Below are positions 38,190-47,099 of a stretch of 54,088 bases of DNA, one piece after another. Within the stretch, counting starts at the first letter, position 1. Each line of letters opens with the position of its first letter. Both the position numbers and the translations under genes were made by a program. Under the pieces are notes generated by a model. The model did not search any database. It was not told where the DNA came from and saw only the letters and a program-made list of their open reading frames with translations. The DNA is from Listeria aquatica FSL S10-1188 (GTDB taxonomy: Bacteria; Bacillota; Bacilli; Lactobacillales; Listeriaceae): NCBI RefSeq assembly GCF_000525795.1, contig NZ_AOCG01000004.1, positions 1-54,088 on the forward strand. Reading direction: 5' to 3'.

Positions 38190-39089
38190 ATGAATCAAAT
38201 TTGTGTAGTAGGAAGCCTAAATGTCGATACAACGATGACCTTTAAAGCACTTCCTCAAGTTGGCGAGACAATTGCCGGAAAGACCATCAAACATTCTGCG
38301 GGTGGTAAAGGCTTCAATCAAGCAGTCACGGCGAGTCGACTTGGCAGTAAGGTAAGCTTTGTCGGGGCGATTGGACGTGATGAGCGTGGTGAATTTTTAC
38401 AGGCGATTCTCACCGAAGAAGAAATTGACCAAGAAAAAATCGCTGTTATGGATGATGAAACAGGGCAGGCTTTTGTTGCCGTGGATGAAGCAGGGAAAAA
38501 TATGATTTTGATGTATGGCGGTGCGAATGAAAAAGTGACGCGAGAACTCATTTACGCGGCGGAAGCGAAAATTGCTGCAAGTGACATTGTGATCTCGCAG
38601 TTTGAAATCCCGGAAGAAGCCGTGCTAGAAGCTTTTCGGATCGCGAAAAAAGAAAAGAAAACGACGATTTTAAACCCTGCTCCTGGAAAAACCTGCAGTG
38701 AGGACTTGCTCGCTTTAACCGACTACTTGATTCCAAATGAAACAGAGCTCGAACTTGTGACCGGTAAAACACTTCAAAATCAAACAGAACGGATTCAGGC
38801 AGCTAGAAAATTGCTTCAACTAGTTCAAAAAGCCGTCATCGTTACGCTTGGCGATGCAGGCTCGCTCTTAGTCTCGGTGGAAAGCGAAACGCTAGTTCCC
38901 GCTAAAAAAGTAAAAGCTGTGGATACAACGGCCGCAGGCGATAGCTTTATTGGCACTTTTGCACACTGCATTCAAACGCAGACAGCAGAAGAAGCGATTC
39001 AAAAAGCAACGGAAATCGCGGCGATGGTTGTAGCGCGCGAAGGAGCCTACACTTCGATTCCAACAAAGCAGGAGTTAAAAGAGCAATGA
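38190..39089 (+). CDS. rbsK: Ribokinase
   Basis: This encodes 299 residues with ATG 38190 after GTGAGGAG. The PfkB motifs are VVGSLNVDTTMTF and the sugar-binding HSAGGKGFNQAVTASRLG near the N-terminus. The C-terminal VDTTAAGDSFIGTFAH has the catalytic Asp and anion hole. It phosphorylates ribose to ribose 5-phosphate with ATP. In this operon it would handle ribose released by the nucleoside hydrolase. Its stop overlaps the next start (ATGA), giving translational coupling. Confidence 0.95.
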   Translation: MNQICVVGSLNVDTTMTFKALPQVGETIAGKTIKHSAGGKGFNQAVTASRLGSKVSFVGAIGRDERGEFLQAILTEEEIDQEKIAVMDDETGQAFVAVDEAGKNMILMYGGANEKVTRELIYAAEAKIAASDIVISQFEIPEEAVLEAFRIAKKEKKTTILNPAPGKTCSEDLLALTDYLIPNETELELVTGKTLQNQTERIQAARKLLQLVQKAVIVTLGDAGSLLVSVESETLVPAKKVKAVDTTAAGDSFIGTFAHCIQTQTAEEAIQKATEIAAMVVAREGAYTSIPTKQELKEQ

Positions 39090-39605
39090 TTCGCCGCATC
39101 GAACATCGAGAATTCCAGCAGGCGGAAAAGCTGCTTGTAGAGGTGAAGGGAAGCTTGAATGCGCACCAGTGGAACCGAGATTATCCTTCCAAGATGGTGC
39201 TTCAAAGCGACCTTGAAACTGGCAGTTTGTTCGGATGGTTTGAAGCTGAAAGGTTGTTCGCGATGGTAACGCTCACGAAACAGCAAACGGGTACTGTGAA
39301 GCAGTTTAACTGGCAAGAAGCAAAATCCCCCGTTTTCATCCAAAGAGTCATGACTTCGCCGCTAAAACGCGGGCAAGGGCTTGCGCTTAGGTTGCTAAAG
39401 TTTGCTGAGGACGAAGCAATGGCGGCTCAATGTGACGCACTTTGTAGTGTGACGGGTGTGAACAACCGGGCGATGCGACATCTGTTTGATAAACGAGGAT
39501 TTAAAAAAAGTAGCGGCAGGCTCTGTTCCAGAACGCTATCCCTATCATGAATTTTTGGCTTTTCAAAAGGAAATTGGCGGCCCGTGTGGAATTTTGCTAG
39601 AATAG
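39086..39605 (+). CDS. GNAT-family acetyltransferase, frameshifted
   Basis: ATG 39086 overlaps the ribokinase stop. The A7 run near 39502-39508 has one extra base; repair extends the end to TAG 39605 (about 172 residues, tail ERYPYHEFLAFQKEIGG). The acetyl-CoA loop is SPLKRGQGLALRLLKFAED and a later helix is VNNRAMRHLFDKRGFKK. The N-terminus (EHREFQQAEKLLVEVK) is typical of GNAT proteins. The substrate is unknown. Confidence 0.8.
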
Positions 39606-39639
39606 AAGAAGATAGGGAATCTACGGGGAGTGGATCGAT

Positions 39640-40638
39640 TTGGCGAGTACGATAAAAGACGTGGCGAAAGAAGCCGGCGTTTCCATTGCGACTGTTTCAA
39701 TGGTCATTAACAATAAGGCAGATCACATCACAATGAAAACGAAGAAAAAAGTTTTTGATGCGATTGCAAAACTAGATTATAAGCCGAATTTAACGGCAAG
39801 AAGTTTAGTTTCGGCAAAAAGTTTTACAGTAGGCTTGTTAGTTCCAGATATCACGAATCCATTTTTTGCAGAACTTGCGAAAGCATTTGAAAAAGAGTTG
39901 AGCAAAGAAGGCTATATGACGCTTTTGTGTAGCTCTTTTGAAGAAAGTGAGCGAGAAAAGCAGTACCTGAGCGAGCTCATTTCGCGTGGTGTCGATGGCG
40001 TAGTGATTTGCAGCTTGACGAGCATGGAAACACAAATTTTGGATGCGCTCAAACAAGCGAAAATTCCTTATTTGATTCTCGACAATCGTTATTCACTCGA
40101 GCAATTTTCCGTTCACGTGGATGATTATAAAGGCGGGGTCCTTGCGGCTAGCGAACTGCTTGCAAATGGTCACCGCACGACGGCCTTTATCGGTAGCAAA
40201 ACCCCTTACGTCAATATCGCCAACCGTTTGCAAGGTTTTCAAAATGAAATCGAGCGCGCAGGCGGAGCCGTGTTGACGTTTAAAACCGATCTTACAAGAA
40301 GCGGCGGGGAAACGATTTCAGAAGAACTATTTTCGTCTGAGGCGACAGCCGTGTTTTGCAGTAACGATCTTATTGCCGTCGGCCTGTATGATGCCGCGAA
40401 TAAGCGTAGCTTGGCTTTACCAGATGAACTTTCTGTCATTGGTTTTGATGATATTAGCTTCTCGGATATTGTTAAGCCACGCCTCACGACCATTAAACAG
40501 CCGGTTCAGTTGCTCGCAGAAAAAGCCGTTCAACATTTACTTTTGATGAAAAAAGATCCAGACTATCATTTTTATAAAGAACTTATTCCCGTTTCACTTG
40601 TGAAACGGGAAAGCGTCACAAAGCCAGCTCACGTGTGA
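39640..40638 (+). CDS. LacI-family repressor of the nucleoside/ribose operon
   Basis: TTG 39640 follows GGGGAGTGG. This encodes 332 residues. It has an N-terminal HTH (TIKDVAKEAGVSIATVSMVI) with hinge helix, then a periplasmic-binding-like sensor (VGLLVPDITNPFFAELAKAF; FCSNDLIAVGLYDAAN; VIGFDDISFSDIVKPRLTTI). It resembles RbsR/PurR types that bind ribose, nucleosides or phosphosugars. It is the last gene of the operon begun at 34454 and probably binds the two operators there. Confidence 0.9.
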   Translation: MASTIKDVAKEAGVSIATVSMVINNKADHITMKTKKKVFDAIAKLDYKPNLTARSLVSAKSFTVGLLVPDITNPFFAELAKAFEKELSKEGYMTLLCSSFEESEREKQYLSELISRGVDGVVICSLTSMETQILDALKQAKIPYLILDNRYSLEQFSVHVDDYKGGVLAASELLANGHRTTAFIGSKTPYVNIANRLQGFQNEIERAGGAVLTFKTDLTRSGGETISEELFSSEATAVFCSNDLIAVGLYDAANKRSLALPDELSVIGFDDISFSDIVKPRLTTIKQPVQLLAEKAVQHLLLMKKDPDYHFYKELIPVSLVKRESVTKPAHV

Positions 40639-40648
40639 ACTGGCTTTT
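40620..40648 (+). terminator. Terminator of the nucleoside operon
   Basis: The stem agccagttcac-like (aagccag/ctggctt with inner ctcac/gtgag pairing) ends in a short T-run. Confidence 0.8.
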
Positions 40649-40749
40649 AACATGCAAAAGGTATGACAAATCTAAAGAAAAATAGTATGATAAAACATGT
40701 TTCGATTTCATGATTTTGAGGAATCTAGCAAAGGAGAGGGAGGATCGAG

Positions 40750-41145
40750 ATGAAAAAATTTGTTCAGGAATTTAAAGAATTTGCTTTAAAAGGCAATGTG
40801 ATTGATTTAGCCATCGGGGTTGTTATCGGGGCAGCATTTGGGAAAATCGTTTCCTCGCTAGTCGATAATATCATCATGCCGCTTGTTGGTATGGTTCTTG
40901 GTGGTCTTGATTTCACAGAGCTTTCCGTGAAAATTGGAGATGCGACACTCAAATACGGATTATTTATCCAATCGATTGTTGATTTCTTGATTGTAGCGCT
41001 TGCATTATTTGTTTTCATCAAAGTACTTTTAAGCTTATCACGACGCAGAAATGCCGAAGAGGAAGAAGCTGAGCCAGAAGTTACGCCATCTGAAGAGTAC
41101 CTAAAAGAAATTCGCGATTTACTACAAGAAAAGAAAGAAAACTAA
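40750..41145 (+). CDS. mscL: Large-conductance mechanosensitive channel MscL
   Basis: This encodes 131 residues with ATG 40750 after GGAGAGGGAGG. It has an N-terminal amphipathic helix (MKKFVQEFKEFALKGNVIDL), TM1 with the gate motif AIGVVIGAAFGKIVSSLVDN, a loop, TM2 (FLIVALALFVFIKVLL) and the charged C-terminal bundle (SEEYLKEIRDLLQEK). The pentamer opens at high membrane tension to release solutes on osmotic downshock. It is monocistronic with its own terminator. Confidence 0.97.
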   Translation: MKKFVQEFKEFALKGNVIDLAIGVVIGAAFGKIVSSLVDNIIMPLVGMVLGGLDFTELSVKIGDATLKYGLFIQSIVDFLIVALALFVFIKVLLSLSRRRNAEEEEAEPEVTPSEEYLKEIRDLLQEKKEN

Positions 41146-41163
41146 ATTACATAGTTTTGGCTG

Positions 41164-41188
41164 AACCGTCTGTTTGGACGGTTTTTTT
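41164..41188 (+). terminator. Terminator of mscL
   Basis: The stem aaccgtc/gacggtt is followed by T7. Confidence 0.88.
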
Positions 41189-41306
41189 GTAGTAATTTTT
41201 ACGACTATAGCTGTAGACTCCTCTCTTGCTTCTGATGGATGGAAAGAGCTCTTTTTTTCGTTATAGTAGAAAGACGGGAAACGAGTGAAAGGATGGTCGT
41301 TTTTGA

Positions 41307-41678
41307 ATGAAAAAATTAATAGGCTGGATTTTAGGATTTGTTGTGATTGTGGGACTTGCTTTAGGAGGAGCGAAACTCATCACTGCCAATCAATCGGGGG
41401 AGATGGCAGGAATTATAGATCGTTTCAATCCAATCGTAAAGGAAGAAGCCGTTTATGTGAAAACTAGCAAACCTGTCAATGTAGATGAACACGGGAATGC
41501 AAATTATAAATTGACTGCTGTAAATCAAGAAGGAAAAACAAGAACGATTGAATTTATGGCGATGGGTGAACTCAAGCAGGACCGCTTTTTAAAACTGAGT
41601 TCAAAAGGAGCTTACGTGGAAACTTATGAAGAAGTACCGCGTGAAAAATTGCCAGATAAGGCGATGGAAAAGCTTTAA
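41307..41678 (+). CDS. YxeA-family small secreted or membrane-anchored protein
   Basis: ATG 41307 follows GAAAGGATGG at longer than usual spacing. This encodes 123 residues. One N-terminal helix (IGWILGFVVIVGLALGGAKL) leads to a beta-rich OB-like domain (AVYVKTSKPVNVDEHGNANYKL; RFLKLSSKGAYVETYEEV). This matches YxeA (DUF1093) proteins, whose genes occur next to ABC transporters or alone in firmicutes. The function is unknown. It stands between two terminators. Confidence 0.8.
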   Translation: MKKLIGWILGFVVIVGLALGGAKLITANQSGEMAGIIDRFNPIVKEEAVYVKTSKPVNVDEHGNANYKLTAVNQEGKTRTIEFMAMGELKQDRFLKLSSKGAYVETYEEVPREKLPDKAMEKL

Positions 41679-41690
41679 TCAAGAAACAAC

Positions 41691-41740
41691 AAAACGCGCA
41701 GAGAAAGCCGAGTTAGACGAAGCTTTCCCTGCGCGTTTTA
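41691..41740 (+). terminator. Long hairpin terminator
   Basis: The stem aaaacgcgcag-gaaagc/gctttc-ctgcgcgtttt has one bulge and a central loop. Confidence 0.85.
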
Positions 41741-41823
41741 TGGGGAAATTGGCTTTTTTCACTTGTCGGCGGTATAATTTATTCAAATAAGTAACCATTA
41801 TTAAACTAAAAGAAGGAAATCCT

Positions 41824-42478
41824 ATGAAATTAACGGCTTCAGATTTTGATGCGCTTTATTTACCTGAAAAGCAGTTCCGTAAATTGAAAGAAATTTATAC
41901 GGAAGAAGAAATAGATATTCTAAAAAAAAGAGCGGAAAAGGCTCTGGCAAGAATGGCGAGAACTTGTGCTGGCGATATACAAAGGATTACCGGCAAACTC
42001 CGAATTGGCGAAGCCTTATATTGAAAGTTGGACAAATGGCTGGCAAATGAAAGGGCACTTTTTTGCAACATTTCGTTTCATTAATTGGGAGCAAAATGCA
42101 ACGTGCATCAGTTTGCTATGGAATGCGAAATATTTGAAAGTAGGACTTGAATGGCAAGCGTATAAGGCGAAAAGTTCACTACTTGATGTATCCTTACATA
42201 ACCATTATTTGCTACCGCTACTTCCAGAAATAAAAAAGGCGAATCATTATAGCGTTTGGACGTCTGCAAAAGAAGAGTTTACACCGTTTTTACTGCTTTC
42301 GGATTTTCAGGCAGGTGTTAAAAAAGAAATTTTAAGTGAGCTTGATAACAAGAATGGGCTTGGGGTAGGAGTCATTTTTGAAAAACGCGATTTAATGAAT
42401 CCAGTAGAAACTTTCTTACCTTTCATTTCTGAATTAGAATTCCTTTATTCAAAAATGAAGCATGCATTTGAGGGGTGA
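41824..42478 (+). CDS. Cytoplasmic protein, possibly HI_0552 family, frameshifted
   Basis: ATG 41824 follows GAAGGAAAT. The A8 run near 41922-41929 has one extra base; repair gives 217 residues. The N-terminus is charged and helical (FRKLKEIYTEEEIDILKKER), followed by an alpha/beta part with two Trp-rich segments (KPYIESWTNGWQMKGHFF; NWEQNATCISLLWNAKY). The overall pattern resembles HI_0552-type proteins of unknown function, but I am unsure. It ends 3 bases before the next gene's ribosome site region, so they are probably co-transcribed. Confidence 0.5.
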
Positions 42479-42483
42479 TTTTT

Positions 42484-42997
42484 ATGAATAATCAAGTTGC
42501 GGATATTAGCATTTTACTTTTAATTCTTTCTTTGGTGGGTGCGCTTTTCTCCCTCTCTTTTTTAAGTCAAACTTGGGGGATTGTTTTGTTGATTGTCGGG
42601 ATTCTTGTATTTATCGCTTCAATTGTGAGTTTGATTTTCTATCAAAAGCAGGCGAAAAAAGCAGCAGCTAAGCTGACGTCGAAAGTAAATGCCAAGCTAA
42701 AGTGGTGGAAAACGGACACTCAAGAAGGGAAGACTCTTTTATTTGTGGTCATTCAGTTAGAGAAGAATGGAAATACGTATGAAAAATACTATACCGCTTC
42801 TAGTGGAACGGCTGGATTGGCAGAATTAACACTTTTTTTTGGAAAAACATCCATTTGACTCGGAAATAGAAATTGAGATAAATGATAAAAACTTGTCATC
42901 TATTCGGATTCCTGAATTAAATCTTGTCATGAGTGACTCAGGAAAAGAGCTAGTCAAACAGATGTATTCCAAATGGAAAACAAAAGAGAAATTTTAA
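42484..42997 (+). CDS. Two-helix membrane protein with cytoplasmic tail, frameshifted
   Basis: ATG 42484 follows GAGGGGTG of the upstream gene's end. The T8 run near 42834 has one extra base; repair gives 170 residues. Two N-terminal membrane helices (SILLLILSLVGALFSLSFL; GIVLLIVGILVFIASIVSLI) precede a Lys-rich linker and a beta-rich domain (KTLLFVVIQLEKNGNTYEKY ... SEIEIEINDKNLSSIRIP). I do not recognise a family. It is coupled to the preceding gene. Confidence 0.5.
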
Positions 42998-43617
42998 ATA
43001 TTGGAATACTTTTGTAAATTAGAAAACAGGGCTTGCTAATACCTTATTAATCTATAAGTGAATTTGCTTACTACATATATACATGAAATAGGTTTCAATT
43101 GATTAAAGAAATTTTGCAAAACCGAAAATAATTATCTTTTCAAGCTTGGCTAGGATAAATTTGAATTTATTTTTAAGCAAGCGTGCTTTGATTAGGAGGC
43201 TAATCGAAACTGCTCTATCAGGGGTAATAAGTTAATGGAGCTTGATAAAATAGAACGTCAGATACTTCATGGGAAGTTAGTGTTTTTTTTGTAGAATAAT
43301 ATACAAATGTTTTGGAGCACTATATCTGTAGTGTTCTTTTTTAGGTTATGTTATAGTAAAATGGTTTCCAATTTATTGATGATAGGTAAGGGGAAATGGG
43401 TTTTATTTTTTTTCTTGTGTGGAAATGCAAGAAGCCTTTTATATGGGCTATAAACGGGTGTTTAAATAGAGAAAAATATATACGGGTAGGGCAGTTAAAA
43501 AGAACAAGCCGTAGCCATTTAATGAAAAGGGATAAAAGGGACGGGTCTAATAAAAAAATTTTCTAAACAAAGTTTAAGCAACATGTTCAAACTCTCACGG
43601 GCATCGGAGGAAAAACA
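42998..43617. other. Intergenic region, no intact gene
   Basis: It contains a small inverted repeat gattag/ctaatc (43190-43206) and a terminator-like hairpin near 43315-43342. Otherwise it is AT-rich sequence with no convincing open frame. It marks the boundary from ordinary chromosomal sequence to the AT-rich right flank. Confidence 0.4.
43315..43342 (+). terminator. Orphan terminator hairpin
   Basis: The stem gagcacta/tagtgttc-like (one G-U pair) is followed by T6. No intact gene precedes it directly, so it may belong to a lost gene. Confidence 0.5.
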
Positions 43618-45297
43618 ATGATAAAAAAACATAAATGGCTTTTTATTGCCATTCTATTATTGATGATTTATGTGGCACCCTTATTTATATTGGGTGGAAA
43701 TAGTCATGTGAGGATTCATGATAATCTAGATTCTAATGTTACTTGGTACAAAATGGTTTTAAATAGCGGAGAATACACTGCAAAAGTGGGTACAGCAACT
43801 ATTGATCAAATAATGGGAGGAAGCGTTTCAAGGGACGTTTTCGATTCGGAATTTGTTGGTATTGATTGGCTCTATTTCTTTTTCAGTACACCCATTGCTT
43901 TTGCGATAAGTCAATTGATTACTCGTGTGTTTGCTTTTCTAGGACTATTCTTATGGGCAAGAGATTATTTAATAAAGGATAAAAAATATATTGCCCCTTT
44001 ATATTTTGTATCCCTTGCTTTTGCACTAACCCCTTACTGGCCATCTGGAATGCTTAGTACATTAGGGATGCCTCTTGCTTTATGGGCATTTTTAAATATT
44101 AGAAATCACAAGCGAAGCATTTGGAATGTAGTGATTTTAACCTTACTTCCGTTTTATTCTAGTTTGATCTTAGGTTTTTGTTTCTTCTTAGTGATGGTTG
44201 GATTTATTTGGCTTTTTGACCTCTTTAAGAAAAAACAAGTGAATATCCGTTTTCTACTTAGCATCTTGTACATGGGAATCCTTTACATGGGTGTGAATTA
44301 TCGTTTTATTTATATGCTATTTTTTAATCCTGAACCGGATTCAAGAAGTGACTTTGGACTCAACCATTTAAGTGTAGGCCGTTCGATCAAACTTAGCTTG
44401 AAGAACTTTGTGAATGGACATACACATGATCAATCACTTGCTGGTTTTGTTATTTTACCAACTATCCTTTTCGTTTTCATTCTTATTCTTCTTCGTAGAG
44501 AATGGAAAAAAGAAAAGCTATTTTTATGGATGTTCATTTTTACATTATTTTTATCTTTTTGGTATGGATTTTGGTGGTTCGACGGATGGAATCCCATTAA
44601 AGAGCATGTCCAAATAATCCGAACCTTTAACTTTTCGAGGTTTCACTTTTTACAGCCATTCTTGTTCTATGGCCTTTTTGCTCTAGCTGTTGTTTACTTA
44701 TTAAAAATGGGTATTTGGTGGAAAAAACTTGCTTATGTTGTAATAGCGTTACAACTCCTTGTTGTTTTTTCTTATAACCCTGAGCTTTACTATCATTACC
44801 AAGTGGGTGCACCAAGTATTAATCAGTTTTATGCAACAGAACAATTTGAGGCGATTAAAAAGTACATTGGCAAACCTCAATCTAGTTATCGAGTGGGAAG
44901 CATTGGCTTACATCCATCTATTTCCCAAGAAAATGGTTTTTATACGGTTGATGGCTATGTTAATTCTTATCCACTGACCTACAAGCGAGAATTTCGGAAA
45001 ATCATTGCTGGGGAGCTTGAGAAGAGTCATACGCTTGAAGACTATTATGATAATTGGGGAAATCGGTGTTATTTATTCTCGGCGGAACTTGGGAAAAATT
45101 ATGCTTTTGGTAAAACCTCTAAAAAGCATATTGAGCACTTGGATTTCAATTTAAAAGCATTTCGATCGCTCGGAGGAGAGTACATATTATCAGCTGTACC
45201 TATTGATAATGCATCGGAACAAAACTTGAAATTTGAAAAAGCCTTCAATAATAAACAATCTTATTGGAAAATTTATCTCTACAAAGTAACTTCTTAA
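43618..45297 (+). CDS. Large polytopic membrane protein (DUF6044/YfhO-like)
   Basis: ATG 43618 follows GGAGGAA. This encodes 559 residues, intact. It has about twelve membrane helices; the first extracellular loop carries HVRIHDNLDSNVTWYKMVL, and a Pro/Trp-rich stretch ALTPYWPSGMLSTLG follows helix 4. The soluble C-terminal part is about 130 residues. This GT-C-like layout (acidic first loop, late soluble domain) recalls YfhO-type lipid-linked sugar transferases and DUF6044 proteins. The donor and acceptor are unknown. It has no operon partners. Confidence 0.6.
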   Translation: MIKKHKWLFIAILLLMIYVAPLFILGGNSHVRIHDNLDSNVTWYKMVLNSGEYTAKVGTATIDQIMGGSVSRDVFDSEFVGIDWLYFFFSTPIAFAISQLITRVFAFLGLFLWARDYLIKDKKYIAPLYFVSLAFALTPYWPSGMLSTLGMPLALWAFLNIRNHKRSIWNVVILTLLPFYSSLILGFCFFLVMVGFIWLFDLFKKKQVNIRFLLSILYMGILYMGVNYRFIYMLFFNPEPDSRSDFGLNHLSVGRSIKLSLKNFVNGHTHDQSLAGFVILPTILFVFILILLRREWKKEKLFLWMFIFTLFLSFWYGFWWFDGWNPIKEHVQIIRTFNFSRFHFLQPFLFYGLFALAVVYLLKMGIWWKKLAYVVIALQLLVVFSYNPELYYHYQVGAPSINQFYATEQFEAIKKYIGKPQSSYRVGSIGLHPSISQENGFYTVDGYVNSYPLTYKREFRKIIAGELEKSHTLEDYYDNWGNRCYLFSAELGKNYAFGKTSKKHIEHLDFNLKAFRSLGGEYILSAVPIDNASEQNLKFEKAFNNKQSYWKIYLYKVTS

Positions 45298-45963
45298 ATA
45301 GTTATCTCAATGCTGATTATATCCATTCTTTCATTTTTAAGTAATCTTGTGGAACATGAAGTAAAAAGAACGAATTAAATTTAGCCTTTGTAATACCAAA
45401 AGTCTTTTGATATAATGTGACCTATCAAATACATTTCAAGGGTGTATGACTTACTCAAAATTGTCCAATTTAAAAAGTTATTGGAGCATATCAGTTTTAC
45501 GGATCTTTGATAAGTCCATTAATTATCTTGCTTCTAGTAGTATCAGGAGTATTTTATGTGAGAATAAATAGAATTTATCAGATAAAAAGAGCATCTCTTA
45601 TAGATGCTCTTTTTTATTTTATTAAGTAAAACGATTCTCCCGTTCCCCATATAAAAGAGTCCCAGACAAATGTGAGAATAATCGTGCTAATTCTGTGTCA
45701 TATCCTCCATGGCTAAGTTCAAAAAACTGGAGATCAGACAGCAGAAACAGCTTACTGATTGGATTAGGCACAGCCTTCATTCTGTTAGGTGGGTATGTAT
45801 TTTGCCGAACAAAAAAAAGAGAAAAAATGTGGAAGGACTAAATAACAAGCAATGTGAGATAGAAAGGGATAATCAGGTACGGAAATCCTTTTCGTATCTA
45901 CAGATAATGCTTTTTATAAATGTTATACGAAAAATATATAAAACAAATGACGGGAGATTAAAA
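45298..45963. other. Intergenic region with a membrane-protein tail remnant
   Basis: Near 45490-45600 the plus strand reads YQFYGSLISPLIILLLVV then SGVFYVRINRIYQIKR, like the last helix of a lost membrane protein, followed by the terminator at 45585-45620. From 45640 to 45960 nothing is recognisable except the SDR ribosome site. Confidence 0.4.
45585..45620 (+). terminator. Strong hairpin terminator
   Basis: The stem aaaaagagcatct/agatgctctttttt is intact although the gene it served appears decayed. Confidence 0.85.
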
Positions 45964-46734
45964 ATGATAATTTCGAACCAAACAATTATTATTACAGGCG
46001 GAACTTCAGGCATTGGACTTGCTTTTGCAAAGAAGTTTCTTGAATTGGGAAATAGGGTTATTGTTATCGGTCGTAACCAAAATACAATTGATCAAGTTAC
46101 TCTGGAGAATAAAGGTTTAATTGGACTCCAAGGAGATGTATCAAGTGCTGACTCCGTGAGGGAAATGGCCACATTTATTCAAAATCATTACCCTGAAGCG
46201 AGCATTCTATTTAACTCTGCGGGAATCATGCGGGCTTTTAACGTGCTTGATGAGCAGATGAGTCTTGAACAAGTGACGGCTGAGGTGACAACTAATCTAA
46301 ATGGAACTATTTGGATGACAAAAGCTTTGTTACCACAACTTGTCAAACAGCAAGAAGCCATGATTGTGACAATTAGTTCTGGTCTTTCTTATATTTCTTC
46401 TCCCATCCATCCTGTTTACTCGGGCACAAAAGTAGCAGTGCATAGATATACAGATGCGCTTCGAATTCAACTGAATAGAACAGGGAAGAATATCCATGTT
46501 TTAGAGATTGTACCACCACTAGTAAATGAAACAAATCTTGAATCCAATGGGGATGGAGAAAGTGTAAGCACTAGGATACCTAATATGACACTAGATAAAC
46601 TTGTAAATGAAGGAATTAAAGGGATAAAGAAAAATAAAAAACGTGTAGTTCCAGGATTTTCAAAATTTCTTCGTCTGGCTGGCAAGATATTCCCCGATTT
46701 TTTAGCAAATGTAATGGGTAAAAGTGGAGAATAA
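45964..46734 (+). CDS. Short-chain dehydrogenase/reductase (DltE-like)
   Basis: ATG 45964 follows GGGAG and matches the family N-terminus; an upstream in-frame extension has no family sequence. This encodes 256 residues. The Rossmann motif is IIITGGTSGIGLAFAKKF, followed by GDVSS, NSAGIM and the catalytic Ser...Tyr-x-x-x-Lys (TISSGLSYISS; YSGTKVAVHRY). DltE-like SDRs are NAD(P)H-dependent oxidoreductases of unknown substrate. A perfect palindrome terminator follows. Confidence 0.9.
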   Translation: MIISNQTIIITGGTSGIGLAFAKKFLELGNRVIVIGRNQNTIDQVTLENKGLIGLQGDVSSADSVREMATFIQNHYPEASILFNSAGIMRAFNVLDEQMSLEQVTAEVTTNLNGTIWMTKALLPQLVKQQEAMIVTISSGLSYISSPIHPVYSGTKVAVHRYTDALRIQLNRTGKNIHVLEIVPPLVNETNLESNGDGESVSTRIPNMTLDKLVNEGIKGIKKNKKRVVPGFSKFLRLAGKIFPDFLANVMGKSGE

Positions 46735-46756
46735 AGATAAAAATTTTTGATGTAGA

Positions 46757-46791
46757 AGAGTCTAGAATTTATAAATTCTAGACTCTTTTTG
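46757..46791 (+). terminator. Perfect palindrome/terminator after SDR, second copy
   Basis: The arms gagtctagaattta and taaattctagactc form a loopless 28-bp palindrome followed by T5. Its central 24 bp are identical to the palindrome ending HerA-1 at 5309-5332. It lies about 310 bases before SIR2-2. Confidence 0.8.
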
Positions 46792-47099
46792 TGGTTACAA
46801 AAGAATACAGTTTTTCAAGCCTGAAAAAGCTTATTTTTGGTCTAGAACATAGGATATAAAGAAAAGTCTAAAATATAGACAAACATGGACAAATGAAGAT
46901 TTGAAAATTAAATAATGTGTTAAATCAAGATGCTAGAGAAAATATTTTGTTGTGGAACAAAGTAAAAAATTTTTTTATGCTATACTTAATGTGAGAAATT
47001 TCTGTTCTTTAAACGGGAGGAAGGTTGGATACTTATTAAGTATCTTTAATTGGCAATATGATGAGGTGAAAAATCCTAACTATAAAGGAGACGATTTAC
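46792..47099 (+). promoter_or_regulatory. Leader and promoter region of SIR2-HerA system 2
   Basis: A TATACT -10-like element is near 46981, followed by GGGAGGAAGG and a small hairpin gatactt/aagtatc (about 47028-47044) before the real ribosome site AAAGGAG. The region has no gene of more than a few codons. Confidence 0.4.

Noticed and set aside
45709..45963. N-terminal extension of the SDR gene by 85 codons
   Set aside because: The extension is not SDR-like, and ATG 45964 has a ribosome site and gives the normal Rossmann N-terminus.
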